Origin: Labia minor
Lineage: Eukaryota > Arthropoda > Insecta > Dermaptera > Spongiphoridae
Assembly: GCA_963082975.1 (NCBI GenBank)
Contig: OY720346.1
Location: forward strand, 52,155,759 to 52,219,758
Direction: 5' to 3'
DNA length: 64,000 bases
Positions within the stretch are counted from its first letter, which is position 1. The number at the start of each line of letters is the position of its first letter. The notes below the pieces were generated by a model that saw only the letters and a program-made list of their open reading frames with translations, had not been told where the DNA came from and searched no databases. The translations under genes and the position numbers were made by a program. Shown here one piece after another: positions 1 through 11,437 of the stretch.

Positions 1-1830
1 TAAAAATGATTCTAGTAAATTCTATTCATTATGAAATCTAATGACATATTTAGATAAATATAATGATTCAACATTTTTTTTTATATAAAATATTGATAAA
101 TGAAAATAAATTTGGAAAATTTCCCTAAAAACGAATAATTTGTAATCTTTGATCATAGTATTTTTAATTTAATTAGAATTTATTGATTTATAAATTAAAT
201 TAAATGCATTGAAATTGGCTTCATTCAATTTTTCTACTTTTAAAAAGAACAATTTTAACATAAATGATTTTTAAACAATAGTTATTGTATTTATATATAT
301 ATATATATATGGACTTAATTGTTTTAAAATGCATTTCCCATTAATTTGAATTTTAATAAAAAATAATAATTTCATCATATATATATAAGATATTTAAAGA
401 TGTAAAAAAAATCAAATTATTTATTAAAAATTCATTGAACTTTGTTTATTGTTATTTGTATTGTGTCTATACTATTATCTGAATTTTGAAAAATTAATAT
501 TTTTTAATTAAATATAATCTAAATCACAACATTATTTTTATCAATATTTATTAAATTTCGCATTTTTCCTTTTACAAAATCGATGCGTTTATTGTCAGAT
601 TATAAGAAAAGGGGTAATGTAAACAAAAATTGTTTTTCATCACCTCCTATTGTTAGTCCAATTGTATTATGTAGTATAGATTACATATATTTATATATCT
701 ATATATATATAACGAGATTTTTAAAAATGAATATTCAAGGACTGGAGTTAAAGTTGAACTAATCAAAACAATATTTAAAATAACTCTGATTTGCTAATAA
801 ATAAAACTTACCTTATCAGTATACATGTTGATTTGCGATATGTTAAATATCCTTTGTGAAACGACATTTTATCCTGATTGTCACAACAATTATGAATGAT
901 ATAACAATTAAATATGTGAGGAATTTGGAAGCGATATGTTTGTATAATAGCGCAAGTCAGTTGCGGTTGTGTTATCTGGTAGTGGTCTGATCGCGTTATG
1001 TTTTATTGGTTGAAAATGCGCGACAACCTCTTACTTCTCCTTCTCCTAATATGAAAAGCACGTGTTACAAAGAGGAGAAAACAACCCGGAACCTTGTAAG
1101 AAAAAATAAATTCAAGGGCTTGTTTTAATTACGATCTGTTCATATGTCAACACAGATCATGCAATATATTATCTGCTACGTACTAGTTTTTTTTTTCTCC
1201 ATCATCTATACCGTTTCTTTTTATTAACTAAATTACATTTTCAATCAAAATATTTATCATGATCAATTATTACGCATATTCATATAAAAATAAATAAGAA
1301 ATATTGATGTAGATATAAGTAAGCTAATATGATTTTCAATTTAAAAAATTTACAAATTTCTTTGCAATTATTTATATTAAATTTAAATGATTGGTATTTC
1401 TCTTCATACAAAAATAGAAACATGATCTAGTAAAAATAAATAAATATTGCATTTCCATGGAGGAATGAATCAAAAATTTATTTACTATTTAAATAATTAA
1501 TTAATAATGAAAATCAAATAAATAAATAATCAATTATAAAATATTTTATTATATTCAATATGTTTTATATAATTTGAAATGATTTTTTTTAAAATTAATT
1601 ACCTTTACTTTAAAATTTTATTTATCTTTTAATTTTAACTATTTATAATTAAACCTTGAATATTTTTTATTAATATACCATCTAATATATATAGTACCTG
1701 ACAATTAAAAAAAAATATTTTTTATTATCAGGTTTGATACCTGGTACACCGTTCAAATAATTTTAAAGAACATTATATAAATTATAAAAAAAATAGTCAT
1801 AAAACATTCACCCATTAATGCACTGAAAGA
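1..1830. other. AT-rich non-coding DNA
   Basis: No credible coding region is visible. The stretch is mostly A/T with short TA tracts (about 293-309) and one less AT-rich patch near 960-1090 that contains a CACGTG box. No repeat family found elsewhere in the window was recognised in it. Confidence 0.6.
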
Positions 1831-1834
1831 CAGA

Positions 1835-2168
1835 AAAGTAAAAAGCCTCATTTAAATTTCTTATTTTAAATTAAGAAAAAACTAATAAATAATTTAAAAG
1901 TAAGTATTAATGCACTGAAAGACAGATATGGATATAACATAAATATTTTTAATTTTATTTTATTTATAATATTTTGTATTTAAGGAAGCGATGTCTGACG
2001 TAGTTACTGACGTCATTTATTTTTCCTATTTTAAATTAAGAAAAAACTGAAAATGATTTTTCTCCAGGCTCAAACCAATACAGATCGATTTGTCTTTATA
2101 AAAATTATCAATGGTCTGAATTTCAAAGAAATCCTTCGAGCGGTTTAATATTTCAAAAATACAAAATA

Positions 2169-2211
<43 letters not shown>

Positions 2212-2246
2212 TGTTGTTAGTATAATAAGATAAGATAAGATAAGAT
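1835..2246 (-). repeat. Degenerate copy of dispersed repeats B and D
   Basis: The stretch 1915-2100 resembles the body of repeat B (compare the copy at 23400-23560), including a TGACGTCA palindrome and an ATTAAGAAAAAACT phrase. It runs into a GAGCGGTTT phrase, a TA tract (about 2169-2207) and an AATAAGATAAGAT terminus like that of repeat D (19583, 47497). The AAGAT unit is expanded about fourfold at 2226-2247. The copy is old and diverged. Confidence 0.5.
2169..2207. repeat. (TA)n microsatellite
   Basis: Uninterrupted TA dinucleotide tract of about 19 units inside the degenerate D-type repeat. Confidence 0.9.
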
Positions 2247-2749
2247 ATATACCATAATAAATATTATTAACATTAACCCGTTAGTAAACTATCTTAAAAT
2301 CCATAAAGTGCTTATACTCATAATATTTTTATCTTTAATTTATTCGGAATTAATATAAATATTCATTTGAAATTCAATAATTTTACATAGGATAATAAAT
2401 ATTGACAATGTTATCCTTTTTTTAAAAACAATTAATGTTTTTTTGTTAAAATCTAGAAAATAAAATATATAGATATACTATATTTAGTACTCCCTTGAAT
2501 ATCATTATATTTCTCTTACATATAATAACTGAGTAATAATAATATAAATTAATTTTAAAAGAAAAGATCACTACAGATTATATCATACTTATAAATAATA
2601 ATAATTATGTTAAAAATCATTATCATGTAATATATACTTATATATATATATAAATAAAATCACATGTATTTATGAATGAATTCATTCCAAAATAAAAAAC
2701 GTATTTTGTAATATGTTTTATACAATTGAACATTTTACGTTATAAACAT

Positions 2750-3000
2750 TTCAAAAATATTTCTCTCCTTATTCTCTCTCAATGTCCCCTCCCATTCGAT
2801 TCTCTTATTTACTTATGTCAAATGATGTGTTTCCTTGAATTTGTGCCAGAGCTGCGTCATTTAGCGTTGCTAAAAATCGACTTGTTTGTAATTTCGTATC
2901 TCGTGGTGCGTTTTAAACCAATCACAAAAGAGACGGGCCCCCTCACCTTACTCTACGTCATTCGCAACACTTTCCAATAGGTTTCTAATCTTCGCTCTTA
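2750..3000. promoter_or_regulatory. GC-richer island with CCAAT motifs
   Basis: This short patch is clearly less AT-rich than its surroundings. It holds CCAATCA and CCAATAG motifs and TGCGTCA and TACGTCA (CRE-like) sites. A small open frame crosses it but has no recognisable domain. It may be regulatory DNA or an unrecognised exon; nothing in the sequence decides between them. Confidence 0.2.
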
Positions 3001-3268
3001 AAATAATAAGAATAAAAAAAAAAAACAAAACGATCTACACCGTAATATGATTTAATAAAAATAAATTAAATAAATAAATATAATTTTCTTAAGAATTATT
3101 ACTCAAGGATAATACATATATAAATGTAAATAAATAAATAAAAGATAAAAGTTAAAATAAACACAACATTTTCAAAATAAATTTTAATAGGAAATAGTGA
3201 TTTAAATAAAATGAATGTTACATATGTTAAATAATATAATTACAATTAAAGAAAATATTAATAAATCA

Positions 3269-3299
<31 letters not shown>

Positions 3300-3365
3300 T
3301 TCCTATTTCCCTTGAACTTCGCATCACTTGACAACGTGTTTACCGATTTCATTCATTTTTAATAA

Positions 3366-3938
3366 CTCGAGATAGTATTGCGATCATGAAAATTTTCGAT
3401 GTCGAGATTTTAATGTTTTTATACGTTTTGAAGGTTCCTGAATCATTTTCACTAAGGGAGAAAACTGTCTCTGTGTATCTGTTTGTGTTTTTATATGTAG
3501 ACAAGATTACGCAAAAACGGTTTGAGCTAGAATCATCAAATTTGGTAGATGGACATTATTCAAAATTTGTAGTTTTGTATCAACTTTTGAGAAAGGTAGC
3601 TCATCCGGAAGTGGGTCATTTCCTACCCCGCTTTCATTTTTTTCCTCTAAAGTGCCCGTAAAAATAAAGATATATGTTTTATAGATTTTCACATGATTAA
3701 ACATTGTATAAAATTGCTATATATAGAATTTTAGCCAGATTGAATCGCTGAAAGGAACGGAATTAATTTTTTAACACATTGACTGCAAATCACGCGCCAG
3801 CACGTAGCGTGGTACCATCAACAAAGAGCCAAACACACGCCGGTTTAATAAATATTATTTATTAATTTTAATTTAAATATAATATATGTTATTTAATCCA
3901 ATTCAAATTGCGAGATAGTCGAGTGGAGACACTCCAGC
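3366..3938 (+). repeat. Dispersed repeat family A, copy A1
   Basis: One of at least eight copies of a ~575 bp repeat. The order is: a GAGATAG start, a CGATGTCGAGATTT phrase, a short TCTG/GT-rich tract, the phrase ACGGTTTGAGCTAGAATCAT, a CTGCTATATATAGAATTT box, AGCCAAACACRCGCYGGTTT, and a GAGTGGAGACACTC hairpin at the 3' end. No coding potential is seen; open frames in it are fortuitous. A1 lacks the leading CTATCTC arm of the 5' hairpin. Confidence 0.85.
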
Positions 3939-4164
3939 TTATGTTTTTATATATAAAATTTCTAATACTTTGTACAAGGTTCAAAGAAAAAAAAAAACAA
4001 AACAAAGAAATTAAGAAGATTGTACAGAAATTGGGAAGATTTCAGAAAACTTAATTACGACTATTTAAATTTTCCGCGTATGGCGTCATAAGAATTGTTA
4101 GTCAGCTGAGAACTCCCCTCCATTCCTCGTCCATATGCGTAATGTTTATTTGTTTATCATTTAT

Positions 4165-4335
4165 TTTTCGCTTGGAAGACCAATGACGCAGTGGGTAGAC
4201 AATGTAGGTAGGGACATGACAGAGATGGGAGAGGGTAGGGTTGGATGGTTGTGGCTCAGGATAGGGATGCTTGGAGAAATGTGGTTGCTGCCACCAAGAA
4301 CTTTCGAGTTCTGTAGAGCCACAGAGATAAGTAAT
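4165..4335 (+). pseudogene. LINE ORF2 3'-terminal scrap
   Basis: The stretch matches the last ~170 bp of the LINE reverse-transcriptase tails at 11095-11240, 25540-25660 and 54500-54665. It encodes the same GRDMTEMGEG..G and GEMWLLPPRTFEF phrases, in line with the conserved end of non-LTR element ORF2 proteins. Unlike the other three copies it is not followed by a Helitron 3' end, so it is probably an independent 5'-truncated LINE insertion. Confidence 0.6.
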
Positions 4336-4908
4336 GTTATTATAAAATTTAAAATTAAAATAATATAATAAAAATTAATTTTTTTAAACCTTTTTTTCTA
4401 TATAAGTATATGATTATTACATACAATACGTTTGATAAGATTGATATATGTATGTAATTAAAATTCTTATTTTATTCTATATTTTTTTAAAATATAATCC
4501 TTTAGTAAACTTAATAATAATTAAAATGTTAAATTTACATTTGAGAAATATATTGAATGTAAAGGTGACATATCTAATCATATTAGGCATAAACAATTCT
4601 AAAATTTCACCATATAATATTAGATTTTATATTTCTATATTCTTTGTCTTTTTCTATGTTCAAGGGTAAATAATAATTAAATGTCCTTAATTCAATATAA
4701 ATAATTCTATCGTATTTAATTATCTAAGAGTTAAGTAATTTAAGGGTTATCTTTTAATACTAAAATATTTTGTAGTTGACTTATTTTCCTTGGCCGTAAA
4801 ATTGAACAGTTTATGATTTGATATTAATTTAATTTTTTTTTTTAATTTTAAGGTTTTCATATTGAATGAGTCGCTGAAAGAAATCATTAATTTTTATAGC
4901 TATTTTTA

Positions 4909-5485
4909 CTATCTCGCCAGAGATAGTATTGCGACCACGAAAACTTTCGATGTCGAGATTTTGATGTTTTTATACGTTTTGAAGGTTCCTGAGTCATTTT
5001 TACTCGCTGAGAAAAATGTCTGTCTGTCTCTCTCTCTCTCTGTGTGTGTTTGTGTGTATGTAAACTAGATTACGCAAAAACGATTTAAGCTAGAATCATG
5101 AAATTTGGTACACGGGCATTATTCAAAATTCGTAGTTTTCTATCAACTTTTGAGAAATGTAGCTTATTCAGAAGAGGACCATTACCTGCCACGTTTTGAT
5201 ATTTTTCCTCTAAACTGACTGTAAAAATAATGATAGATTTTCACTTGATTAAAAATTGTATAAAACTGCTATATATAGAATTTCAGCTTGATTGAATCGC
5301 CGGAACTGTGACTGGCAATCACACGCCAGCACGTGTCATCAACAAAGAACCAAACACGCGCTGGTTTTATTAATATTTTTTATTAATTTTAATTTATAAT
5401 TTAATTAATTAAATTTAATTTAAATATAATATATGGTAATTAATCCAAATCAAATTTCCGAGATAGCCAAGTGGAGACACTCCAG
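4909..5485 (+). repeat. Dispersed repeat family A, copy A2
   Basis: Near full-length copy. It starts with the perfect hairpin CTATCTC-gcca-GAGATAG and ends with GTGGAGACACTCCAG. A TCTC/TGTG microsatellite (about 5020-5060) occupies the variable tract. It is about 1 kb from A1 in the same orientation. Confidence 0.85.
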
Positions 5486-5489
5486 ATTT

Positions 5490-6080
5490 TTTTAATACAA
5501 TTTTGAATTTCTTAATTTATTAAATAATTATAGTTATTACCATCCGATTTAAAGTAATTTATTTTTTTTAATGTTCATTTATAAGCTTTTTCCTTCGCTG
5601 TTTGATCAATTAAGTTTTTCATGTGGTATATTTAGAAAGTTTTTTCCAAAATTGTGCAATTTATAAAGAGAAGTATTGTAATCGGCTCAAAATAATAATT
5701 CAATTTTGTTTCAATATGTTTTGAAAATATGTTTTAAGGTCTCCTGAAGCTGAACACCATAATCCCACAAAATTGCTCGGGAGGATGTTTGTGAGTGATC
5801 ATCATATTTAAAAATCCAAAATTGAAATTACCTACAATATTTATAATCTGACAAAAATCCACTTCGTGGTAAAGGTTCCCCGCCAAGTTGTGAGCCCTAA
5901 AAAGTTAGGAAATCAAAAAAGTTAGGGCCCCGCAAAGTTGTCTTTCAAAAAAATTAGTGAAATCAAAGCTTGGCGGCCGCCAAGTTCCTCACCTTACAAT
6001 ATTAATTGTTTTTAAAACGTTCATTTCCTGAATAGTGTATTTAATTGCATTTCCAATAAAACTTTTTTAAATAGTGGTAG
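5490..6080. other. Non-coding stretch with imperfect repeats
   Basis: No gene is seen. At 5870-5995 the phrase CCGCCAAGTT occurs twice (once as GCCGCCAAGTTCCTCACC), around a duplicated AAAAAGTTAGG. It could be a degraded small transposon, but no clear termini were found. Confidence 0.3.
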
Positions 6081-6131
6081 TACCTCCCACATTACCACAG
6101 AGTATTTGCAGGATGCTCTGTGATATATACG

Positions 6132-6190
6132 CTTGGCAGCCTCGGTGTCTTTTTACTTGACGAGGCGGAGCGCTGCCAGCGCTCGTAGAT
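6132..6190. other. GC-rich imperfect hairpin
   Basis: TGGCAGCCTCGGTGTC, a T-rich loop, then GACGAGGCGGAGCGCTGCCA can fold back on itself. A second small hairpin (GAGCGCT-gcc-AGCGCTC) overlaps its 3' side. A related CCTCGATGTC...GACGAGG hairpin occurs at 30557-30590 in a GC-rich island, so the motif is not unique. Function unknown. Confidence 0.35.
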
Positions 6191-6878
6191 TCTTATGTAT
6201 AGTGATGGAAAAAAAGATAGCCTTTTTCAAAAGCATTAATATGTGAATCTAAATTAATGAAATTAATTTATTATGCCAATTTAATTTTAAAAGTTAGACA
6301 GTTCTATGATTTTACGGTATGGCGTTTCTTTTTCTGTCACTGTGCGATCTGATTTTTTTAAACAAATTTTCCACTTTGTAGGAAGTATCTCTATACATAA
6401 TTGATTTTATACTTTTAACTCTATTAATTTTGCTTAAATTTGCGCTTTCAATATCATAATTTAATTATTAAAAAATATATTTTTTCTTCTTTCTAGCGGA
6501 AATGATCATAATCGCGATTCTTTTGATTTTAAATCGGCTGATTGGGTATTTTTGAATCTGAATATAAATACTTATTTCTTAAACCTATATCAAATTGAAA
6601 TCAAAAAGCAACAAGCAATTTAATTACTTTCATTGAATTTAAAAGGGTTCCACCAAACTACTTTTAATTTTTTTTTTATTTTTTTATTAACTAGAATTTT
6701 CACACATAGTACAAATTGATAAATGAATATCAACTATGAATGATTTAAATAATTATCATTATAAAACAATTATAAAAAAACGTACAAAGGTAAATGAAAA
6801 TACTCGAACCAGACGATTTTATTTAAAATAACAAACGTCCACACATTATTAATAGTGATTAATACTTTTTCACTCTAG

Positions 6879-6884
6879 TTTATT
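6879..6884 (-). terminator. Candidate poly(A) signal of the GH1 gene
   Basis: AATAAA on the minus strand, about 16 bases past the TGA stop of the beta-glucosidase gene. This is a usual position for a cleavage and polyadenylation signal. Confidence 0.5.
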
Positions 6885-6899
6885 CTTTTTAATAGGAGC

Positions 6900-8420
6900 T
6901 CACTTCATTTTGAATGTCCAATTTATAATATTATTATCACAGGTTTCATCTACGGGCACTGACCAATTTTTTGCAATTTCACTAAAAACATATCCAGAAT
7001 ATTTCATAATACGTTTTCGATTTGTATCATTAAAATTAACATAATTTAAACCAAATTTTAATGTATATCCAAATACCCATTCGAAATTGTCGAGCAAGCT
7101 CCAATGCAGGTAACCAATAAGTGGAATTTTGTATTCATAAATTGCCTTTAATAAATACCTCATAACCTCCTGGATATAGATTACACGATCCACATCATAC
7201 AGGTCTCCTTTGTCCGCATAACCGTTTTCTGTTATTAACAGATTGTGGTTAGGATATTGCTTATTGATGTAGATAAGTAATTTGGTTATTGACCAGGGGG
7301 TATTTTTTATCCAATATGCTGCCGTGTCCGGCCAAGATTTATCTTGGCTTAAGATAACTCGACTGTCTCTTTCCCAAGATGGATTAAGACCGGTTTCGCC
7401 ACGAGATGCTAAATTTGTGGAATATGTATTGACACCAAAAAAATCAGCAGAGTTATGTATCATTTTAATTTCATCTTTAGTAAATTCTGGCAAACGGGAT
7501 CTTCGTAATCCTTCTTTCATTGAATTTTCCAGAATACGTTTTTTCAATATTGGTGGATAATCGCCAGTTTTAGAGAAAATCGGATTGGCCACCCACCCCA
7601 ATTCCCACATTAAAAAATCGTTAGCAGCTTCTTGATCTTTGGGATTTGATGTTTTCGGCTCGATCCAATTAAGATTCAAAGAAATGCCAACTTGGCCCTT
7701 TTGTTTCATACGAAAATCCTTTTCATATAAACGATAAGCTCTCCCGTGTGCTAATAATTGAGTATGAATACACTGATATTCACCAACGCCTGATAAATTC
7801 ATACCTGGTGCCATATATAATCCATTCACTGCATAACCTAAGCAAGAAATAATTGGTTCATTAAATGTTAACCACCACTTAACACGATCACCATAATTTG
7901 AAAATAACACCCAAGCATAATCTTCAAAATATTTGGCAAGATTTGGGTTGAGCCAACCGCCAAATTCTCGTTGTAAACGATCTGGAAGATCCCAATGATA
8001 TAGTGTGATGGCAGGTTCAATCTTAGCATCAATCAACCCATCAATTAATTTATTATAATGTTCAATACCTTTTTGATTAATGAAAGATAAATCACCATTC
8101 GGAAGAATTCTTGGCCAGGAAATAGAAAAGCGGTACATTTTTAAGTTCATTCTTTTCAGAATTTGAATATCCTCTTCTATTTTATGGTAACTATTACATG
8201 AGATATCTGCATTAGAACCATCTTGAATCCAATAATGATTTTCATGTTGTAATCGATCCCAAATACTCTCCTTCTTTCCATCCTCATTCGAAGCCCCTTC
8301 GATTTGATAAGCAGAAGATGATACGCCTAGATAAAAATTTTCTGGTAATGGAATATGTCCACCTCGAACAACGCAAAGGCAAACTAATAATAATAATAAT
8401 AATAATAATACTTGATGCAT
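6900..8420 (-). CDS. Secreted family-1 beta-glucosidase (lactase/myrosinase-like), uninterrupted ORF
   Basis: The product is 506 residues from the ATG at 8420, the normal length for an arthropod family-1 glycoside hydrolase. It should release terminal beta-linked glucose or related sugars from glycosides (cellobiose-type sugars or plant glucosides) outside the cell or in the gut lumen. Residues 1 to about 20 form a signal peptide with a run of eight leucines. Family motifs in order: AYQIEGA (Gln39), YHWDLP (His142, Trp143), TFNEP with acid/base Glu188, VNTYSTN (Tyr333), ITENG with nucleophile Glu398, and HWSLLDNFEW (Trp440, Glu447, Trp448). All catalytic and sugar-binding positions I can check are intact, so it looks functional. 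The frame stays open 18 bases upstream without another ATG, and a TTTCACAG splice-acceptor-like sequence lies just before the start, so a 5' untranslated exon may exist. No intron interrupts the coding part. The exact substrate cannot be read from sequence. Confidence 0.93.
   Translation of the reverse strand: MHQVLLLLLLLLVCLCVVRGGHIPLPENFYLGVSSSAYQIEGASNEDGKKESIWDRLQHENHYWIQDGSNADISCNSYHKIEEDIQILKRMNLKMYRFSISWPRILPNGDLSFINQKGIEHYNKLIDGLIDAKIEPAITLYHWDLPDRLQREFGGWLNPNLAKYFEDYAWVLFSNYGDRVKWWLTFNEPIISCLGYAVNGLYMAPGMNLSGVGEYQCIHTQLLAHGRAYRLYEKDFRMKQKGQVGISLNLNWIEPKTSNPKDQEAANDFLMWELGWVANPIFSKTGDYPPILKKRILENSMKEGLRRSRLPEFTKDEIKMIHNSADFFGVNTYSTNLASRGETGLNPSWERDSRVILSQDKSWPDTAAYWIKNTPWSITKLLIYINKQYPNHNLLITENGYADKGDLYDVDRVIYIQEVMRYLLKAIYEYKIPLIGYLHWSLLDNFEWVFGYTLKFGLNYVNFNDTNRKRIMKYSGYVFSEIAKNWSVPVDETCDNNIINWTFKMK
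8385..8411 (-). repeat. (TTA)8 trinucleotide repeat coding the signal-peptide leucines
   Basis: Eight consecutive TTA codons, with the flanking GTA continuing the pattern, encode the hydrophobic core of the GH1 signal peptide. The tract is a microsatellite in frame inside the coding region. Confidence 0.85.
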
Positions 8421-8423
8421 CTT

Positions 8424-8433
8424 CTGTGAAATA
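8424..8433 (-). promoter_or_regulatory. Candidate 3' splice acceptor before the GH1 start codon
   Basis: On the minus strand GTTATTTCACAG|AAGATG places an acceptor-like CAG three bases before the ATG. This suggests an intron in the 5' untranslated region. The upstream exon could not be identified in the AT-rich DNA beyond 8440. Confidence 0.35.
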
Positions 8434-8889
8434 ACCAATACATTTAAAATAAAAATATAAAAAAAATAATATCATTAAATAGAAATTGTTTATCTTTATA
8501 TTGGATTTTTATTATTAAAATAAATATATCAATGTGATAGATAAATAATGATTAATAATTCCATTTGAAATTATGATAGGCATACATACATACAAACATT
8601 ATATGTATATATACGTATAGGTTATATAAGTTTTAATTTACATTAATCATGGAATAAATATTCAGTTTATATATTGATAAATAGGTATATTTGCATATTA
8701 GTTAATGGGTGATATAAGTGCGAATCCACAAGAAATAAAATATAAAACTTAAATAATATGAAAAAACTGAAATATTTCAAATATATTTTTATATGTCCGT
8801 TTGTTAATTCTAGGTCAACATAATCTTTTATCTGTAATAATACAAAAAATTTCTGGCTTTTTAATATCTTATGAAAGAATAGAGAGCAG

Positions 8890-8952
8890 TCTAATAAAGG
8901 TAGAGGAATTGTATGATCAGTACAACTGCTCCTATCAACCTTTATCTTGAAT
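8890..8952 (-). repeat. Fragment of tRNA-derived SINE body
   Basis: The stretch with GATCAGTA-C and TCAACCTTTATCTTGA matches part of the SINE body at 49200-49260 (GATCAGTAGAACGGGTCCTC and the following CAACCTTTACCTTGA). It has no tRNA head. Confidence 0.45.
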
Positions 8953-8957
8953 TTTGT

Positions 8958-9006
8958 GCTCGCGCGCGCGCGAAAGAATTTATATATATATATATATATA
9001 TATATA
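8958..9006. repeat. (CG)n followed by (TA)n tract
   Basis: A run of about six CG units (8960-8972) is followed after 10 bases by about twelve TA units. The alternating purine-pyrimidine CG run is unusual in a genome this AT-rich. Confidence 0.85.
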
Positions 9007-9250
9007 TCTTATATATAAAATTCTCGTGTCACAAAACTTTGAAATCATACTCCTCCGAAACGGCTTGACCGATTCTTATGAAATTTTTTATGTATATTCA
9101 GTAGGTCTCAGGGCATGTCAGACTTCCTTTAGAAAACCGCTAATTGGTAAGGTGTGTCCAGGAAATGCTAATTAATTAAAAATAGTTTAGTTACCATACT
9201 AGCTCATAGAGGCGCTGGTGGCAAAAATTTGAAATCTTATATATACCCTT
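9007..9250 (+). mobile_element. Helitron-like 5' end
   Basis: It begins A|TC (TCTTATATATAAAATTCTCG) and carries the phrase CGAAACGGCTTGACCGATTC with ATGAAATTTT. The same kind of phrase lies near the 5' ends of the Helitrons in this window. Sequences of this sort, as I recall, are widespread in arthropod Helitrons. No matching 3' end was located with certainty before the next element at 9759. Confidence 0.4.
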
Positions 9251-9261
9251 ATAAGAAGCTT

Positions 9262-9350
9262 CAAAACAAAAGCGGTTCGTAGGTGAACGGTCTAAGGCGT
9301 TAACTTATGACTTTGTACTTTCGGTTCGAAACTAGCAAAGGCACATTTTT
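9262..9350 (+). repeat. tRNA-related SINE head
   Basis: GTGAACGGTCTAAGGCGTTA resembles an A box, and CGGTTCGAAACTAG about 40 bases later resembles a B box of RNA polymerase III promoters. A poly-T run follows. The fold of a real tRNA is not intact, so this is a tRNA-derived SINE rather than a tRNA gene. Confidence 0.45.
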
Positions 9351-10639
9351 TTTTAAAGTATTATATATTTTTTTTACAAATTTATTAATTTTTATTAGTT
9401 TAATATTTTATTAAATTATTTTATTTTATTAAATTAATTTTATTAAATTAAATTTTATTATTAAATTGTATTTCATTAAATTAAATTTTATTATTAAATT
9501 GTATTTTATTAAATTAAATTTTATTATTAAATTGTATTTTATTAAATTTTAATATTAAATTTTATTTTATTAAATTTTAATATTAAATTTTATTTTATTA
9601 AATTAATAATTATGTCAATTAATTTTTTGTGTGAATAAATAAACAAATATAAAAACTATATATAAAATTTGAATTTTCATCCATTCATTCATTTAAAATG
9701 ATATTAACTTTCTCTTCCTTCTTGGAAAAACCCATATTGCCATCCCTAGCGTCAACTATCTATGTATATATATAAAAAAGGTTTTTGTCTGCATATTGCA
9801 GCTGGATGCTCTGTGCTCAGAATTTAAAAATTATTATAATATTTCACTTTTTATTTTAAATTCTAATATTCAAATATCAATTAAATTAAATAATTTATTC
9901 TAAAAGTTGTCATATAAATTTATTTAATAAAATATTTAGATCATATTTAACTTAATTCTTTATATATATATATTCTTTATATATATTTGAATATTTCTTC
10001 TTTTCTATTTGAAAGTGAAAGCTTAAAAAAACAGAATATATTATTTTTAAACTTTTATGAATACAAAAATATTTTCTAATCGTCAATTAAAATGACTAAA
10101 TTATATTATTTTTGTTTTTGTTTCAATTATTAATTACAAATATATTTTAAGTGCAAAAATGATTTCTTGGTTAATTAAAATATGTTTTTTTAGACAAGTG
10201 ATATAAACGAGATGTTTTAAATTTATGTCTTTTTTATATTTTTTTATTAATAGGCTTCTTTTTTTATTTTTAATTTTTAATAAATTCTCTTTTTTGAAAT
10301 GATATTAATAAAAAATAATATTAAATTGTATATAAAATTAAAAAGTAGAATATTTGAATTTTTTTAAATTTTAACACATGTAATCAATCATATGCATAAC
10401 GAATGGAAAATTTTGAAAATCAACTTAGTATTAAATTCAGAAAAAAATACTCATATATAGAATATAATAGACCATTCGAATATAATTTAAAACTATTTTT
10501 CTCCTTCTATTTTAAATTTTAAAAAAAACTTAGTGTTACGAAATTAAGATGCCTGGATAGATAAATGGGCTGGAAGAGGAGGCAATTTATAATTTTCTTC
10601 TAATTCAGATTGAAATTAATAGTGATAAGAAAATATATT

Positions 10640-11240
10640 TATTAACAAAATCTTAATATACAAAATGTAGAATTTGAATATGTAGAAGGATAATAATATT
10701 TAAGAAAATTTAAATCGAGGTAGAAATCGGGAAACGCCTGTTATCATGCAGTAAAGAGGGTTATCTCATCAAAATTATTATCAAAAGGAATCAAAATTAA
10801 AATATATAAACCAATTATTTTGCCTGCCTGTTGTATTATATGGGTGGGACGCATGGTCTATGACCCTGGGAGATGAGAGTAGATTCAGAGTATTCTTTCC
10901 AGCATATATTGGCCAAAGAAAGGTGAGGTCACCGGGGAATGGCGGAGACTGCATAACGAGGAATGGAATGACCTCTATGCATCTTCAGAAATAGTTAGGG
11001 TTATAAAAGCGAAAAAGCTGAGATAGGCAGGAGACGTGGCTAGAATGGGAGAGGAAAAAGATATTGGATTGGAAAACGGTGCGGAGACCGATTGGAAAAC
11101 GTCCGCTTGGAAGACCAAGGACGCGTAGGAAGGGACGTAAGAGAGATGGGGCAAGGGCTCAAGATAGGGACACTTGGAGAAATGTGGTTGCTGCGGCCAA
11201 GTACTTTCGAGTTCCTTAGAGTCACACAGAGATAGATAGA
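10640..11240 (+). pseudogene. LINE reverse-transcriptase C-terminal remnant inside Helitron H1
   Basis: Several frames together carry the end of a non-LTR retrotransposon ORF2: a KIQNVEFEYVE-like segment, the thumb-region YYMGG..HGL.PWEMR (normally LYG.E.W..T..DE.R) and the tail GRDVREMGQG and GEMWLL. Frameshifts and stops break it throughout, and the catalytic YxDD box is not in this copy. A GATA-rich tail (TAGATAGATAT) follows, as at many LINE 3' ends. The same segment sits at the same distance from the Helitron end in H3 and H4. Confidence 0.7.
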
Positions 11241-11437
11241 TATAACATATACACAATAATATACAATAATAATATATATAATTAAAATATATTTTAAATA
11301 AGAACACAAAAAGAAATGAATGTTTTATGTAATATACTGATTGAAACAAAATGGATGAAAACCTTTTACTACTCTTAACCAAATACTATGTACCACTCGG
11401 GGGGGTACAGTGGGCGGAGCCCCCGTCTAGGTGCGGA

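Noticed and set aside
3386-3704. Open frames on both strands across repeat A1 (and similar ones at 4862 and 36971)
   Set aside because: Short and not conserved between copies of the repeat; family A is non-coding.
10975-11382. Minus-strand frame of 135 codons, and its counterparts at 25361-25762 and 54074-54678
   Set aside because: They are antisense shadows of the LINE reverse-transcriptase remnant, which reads on the other strand.
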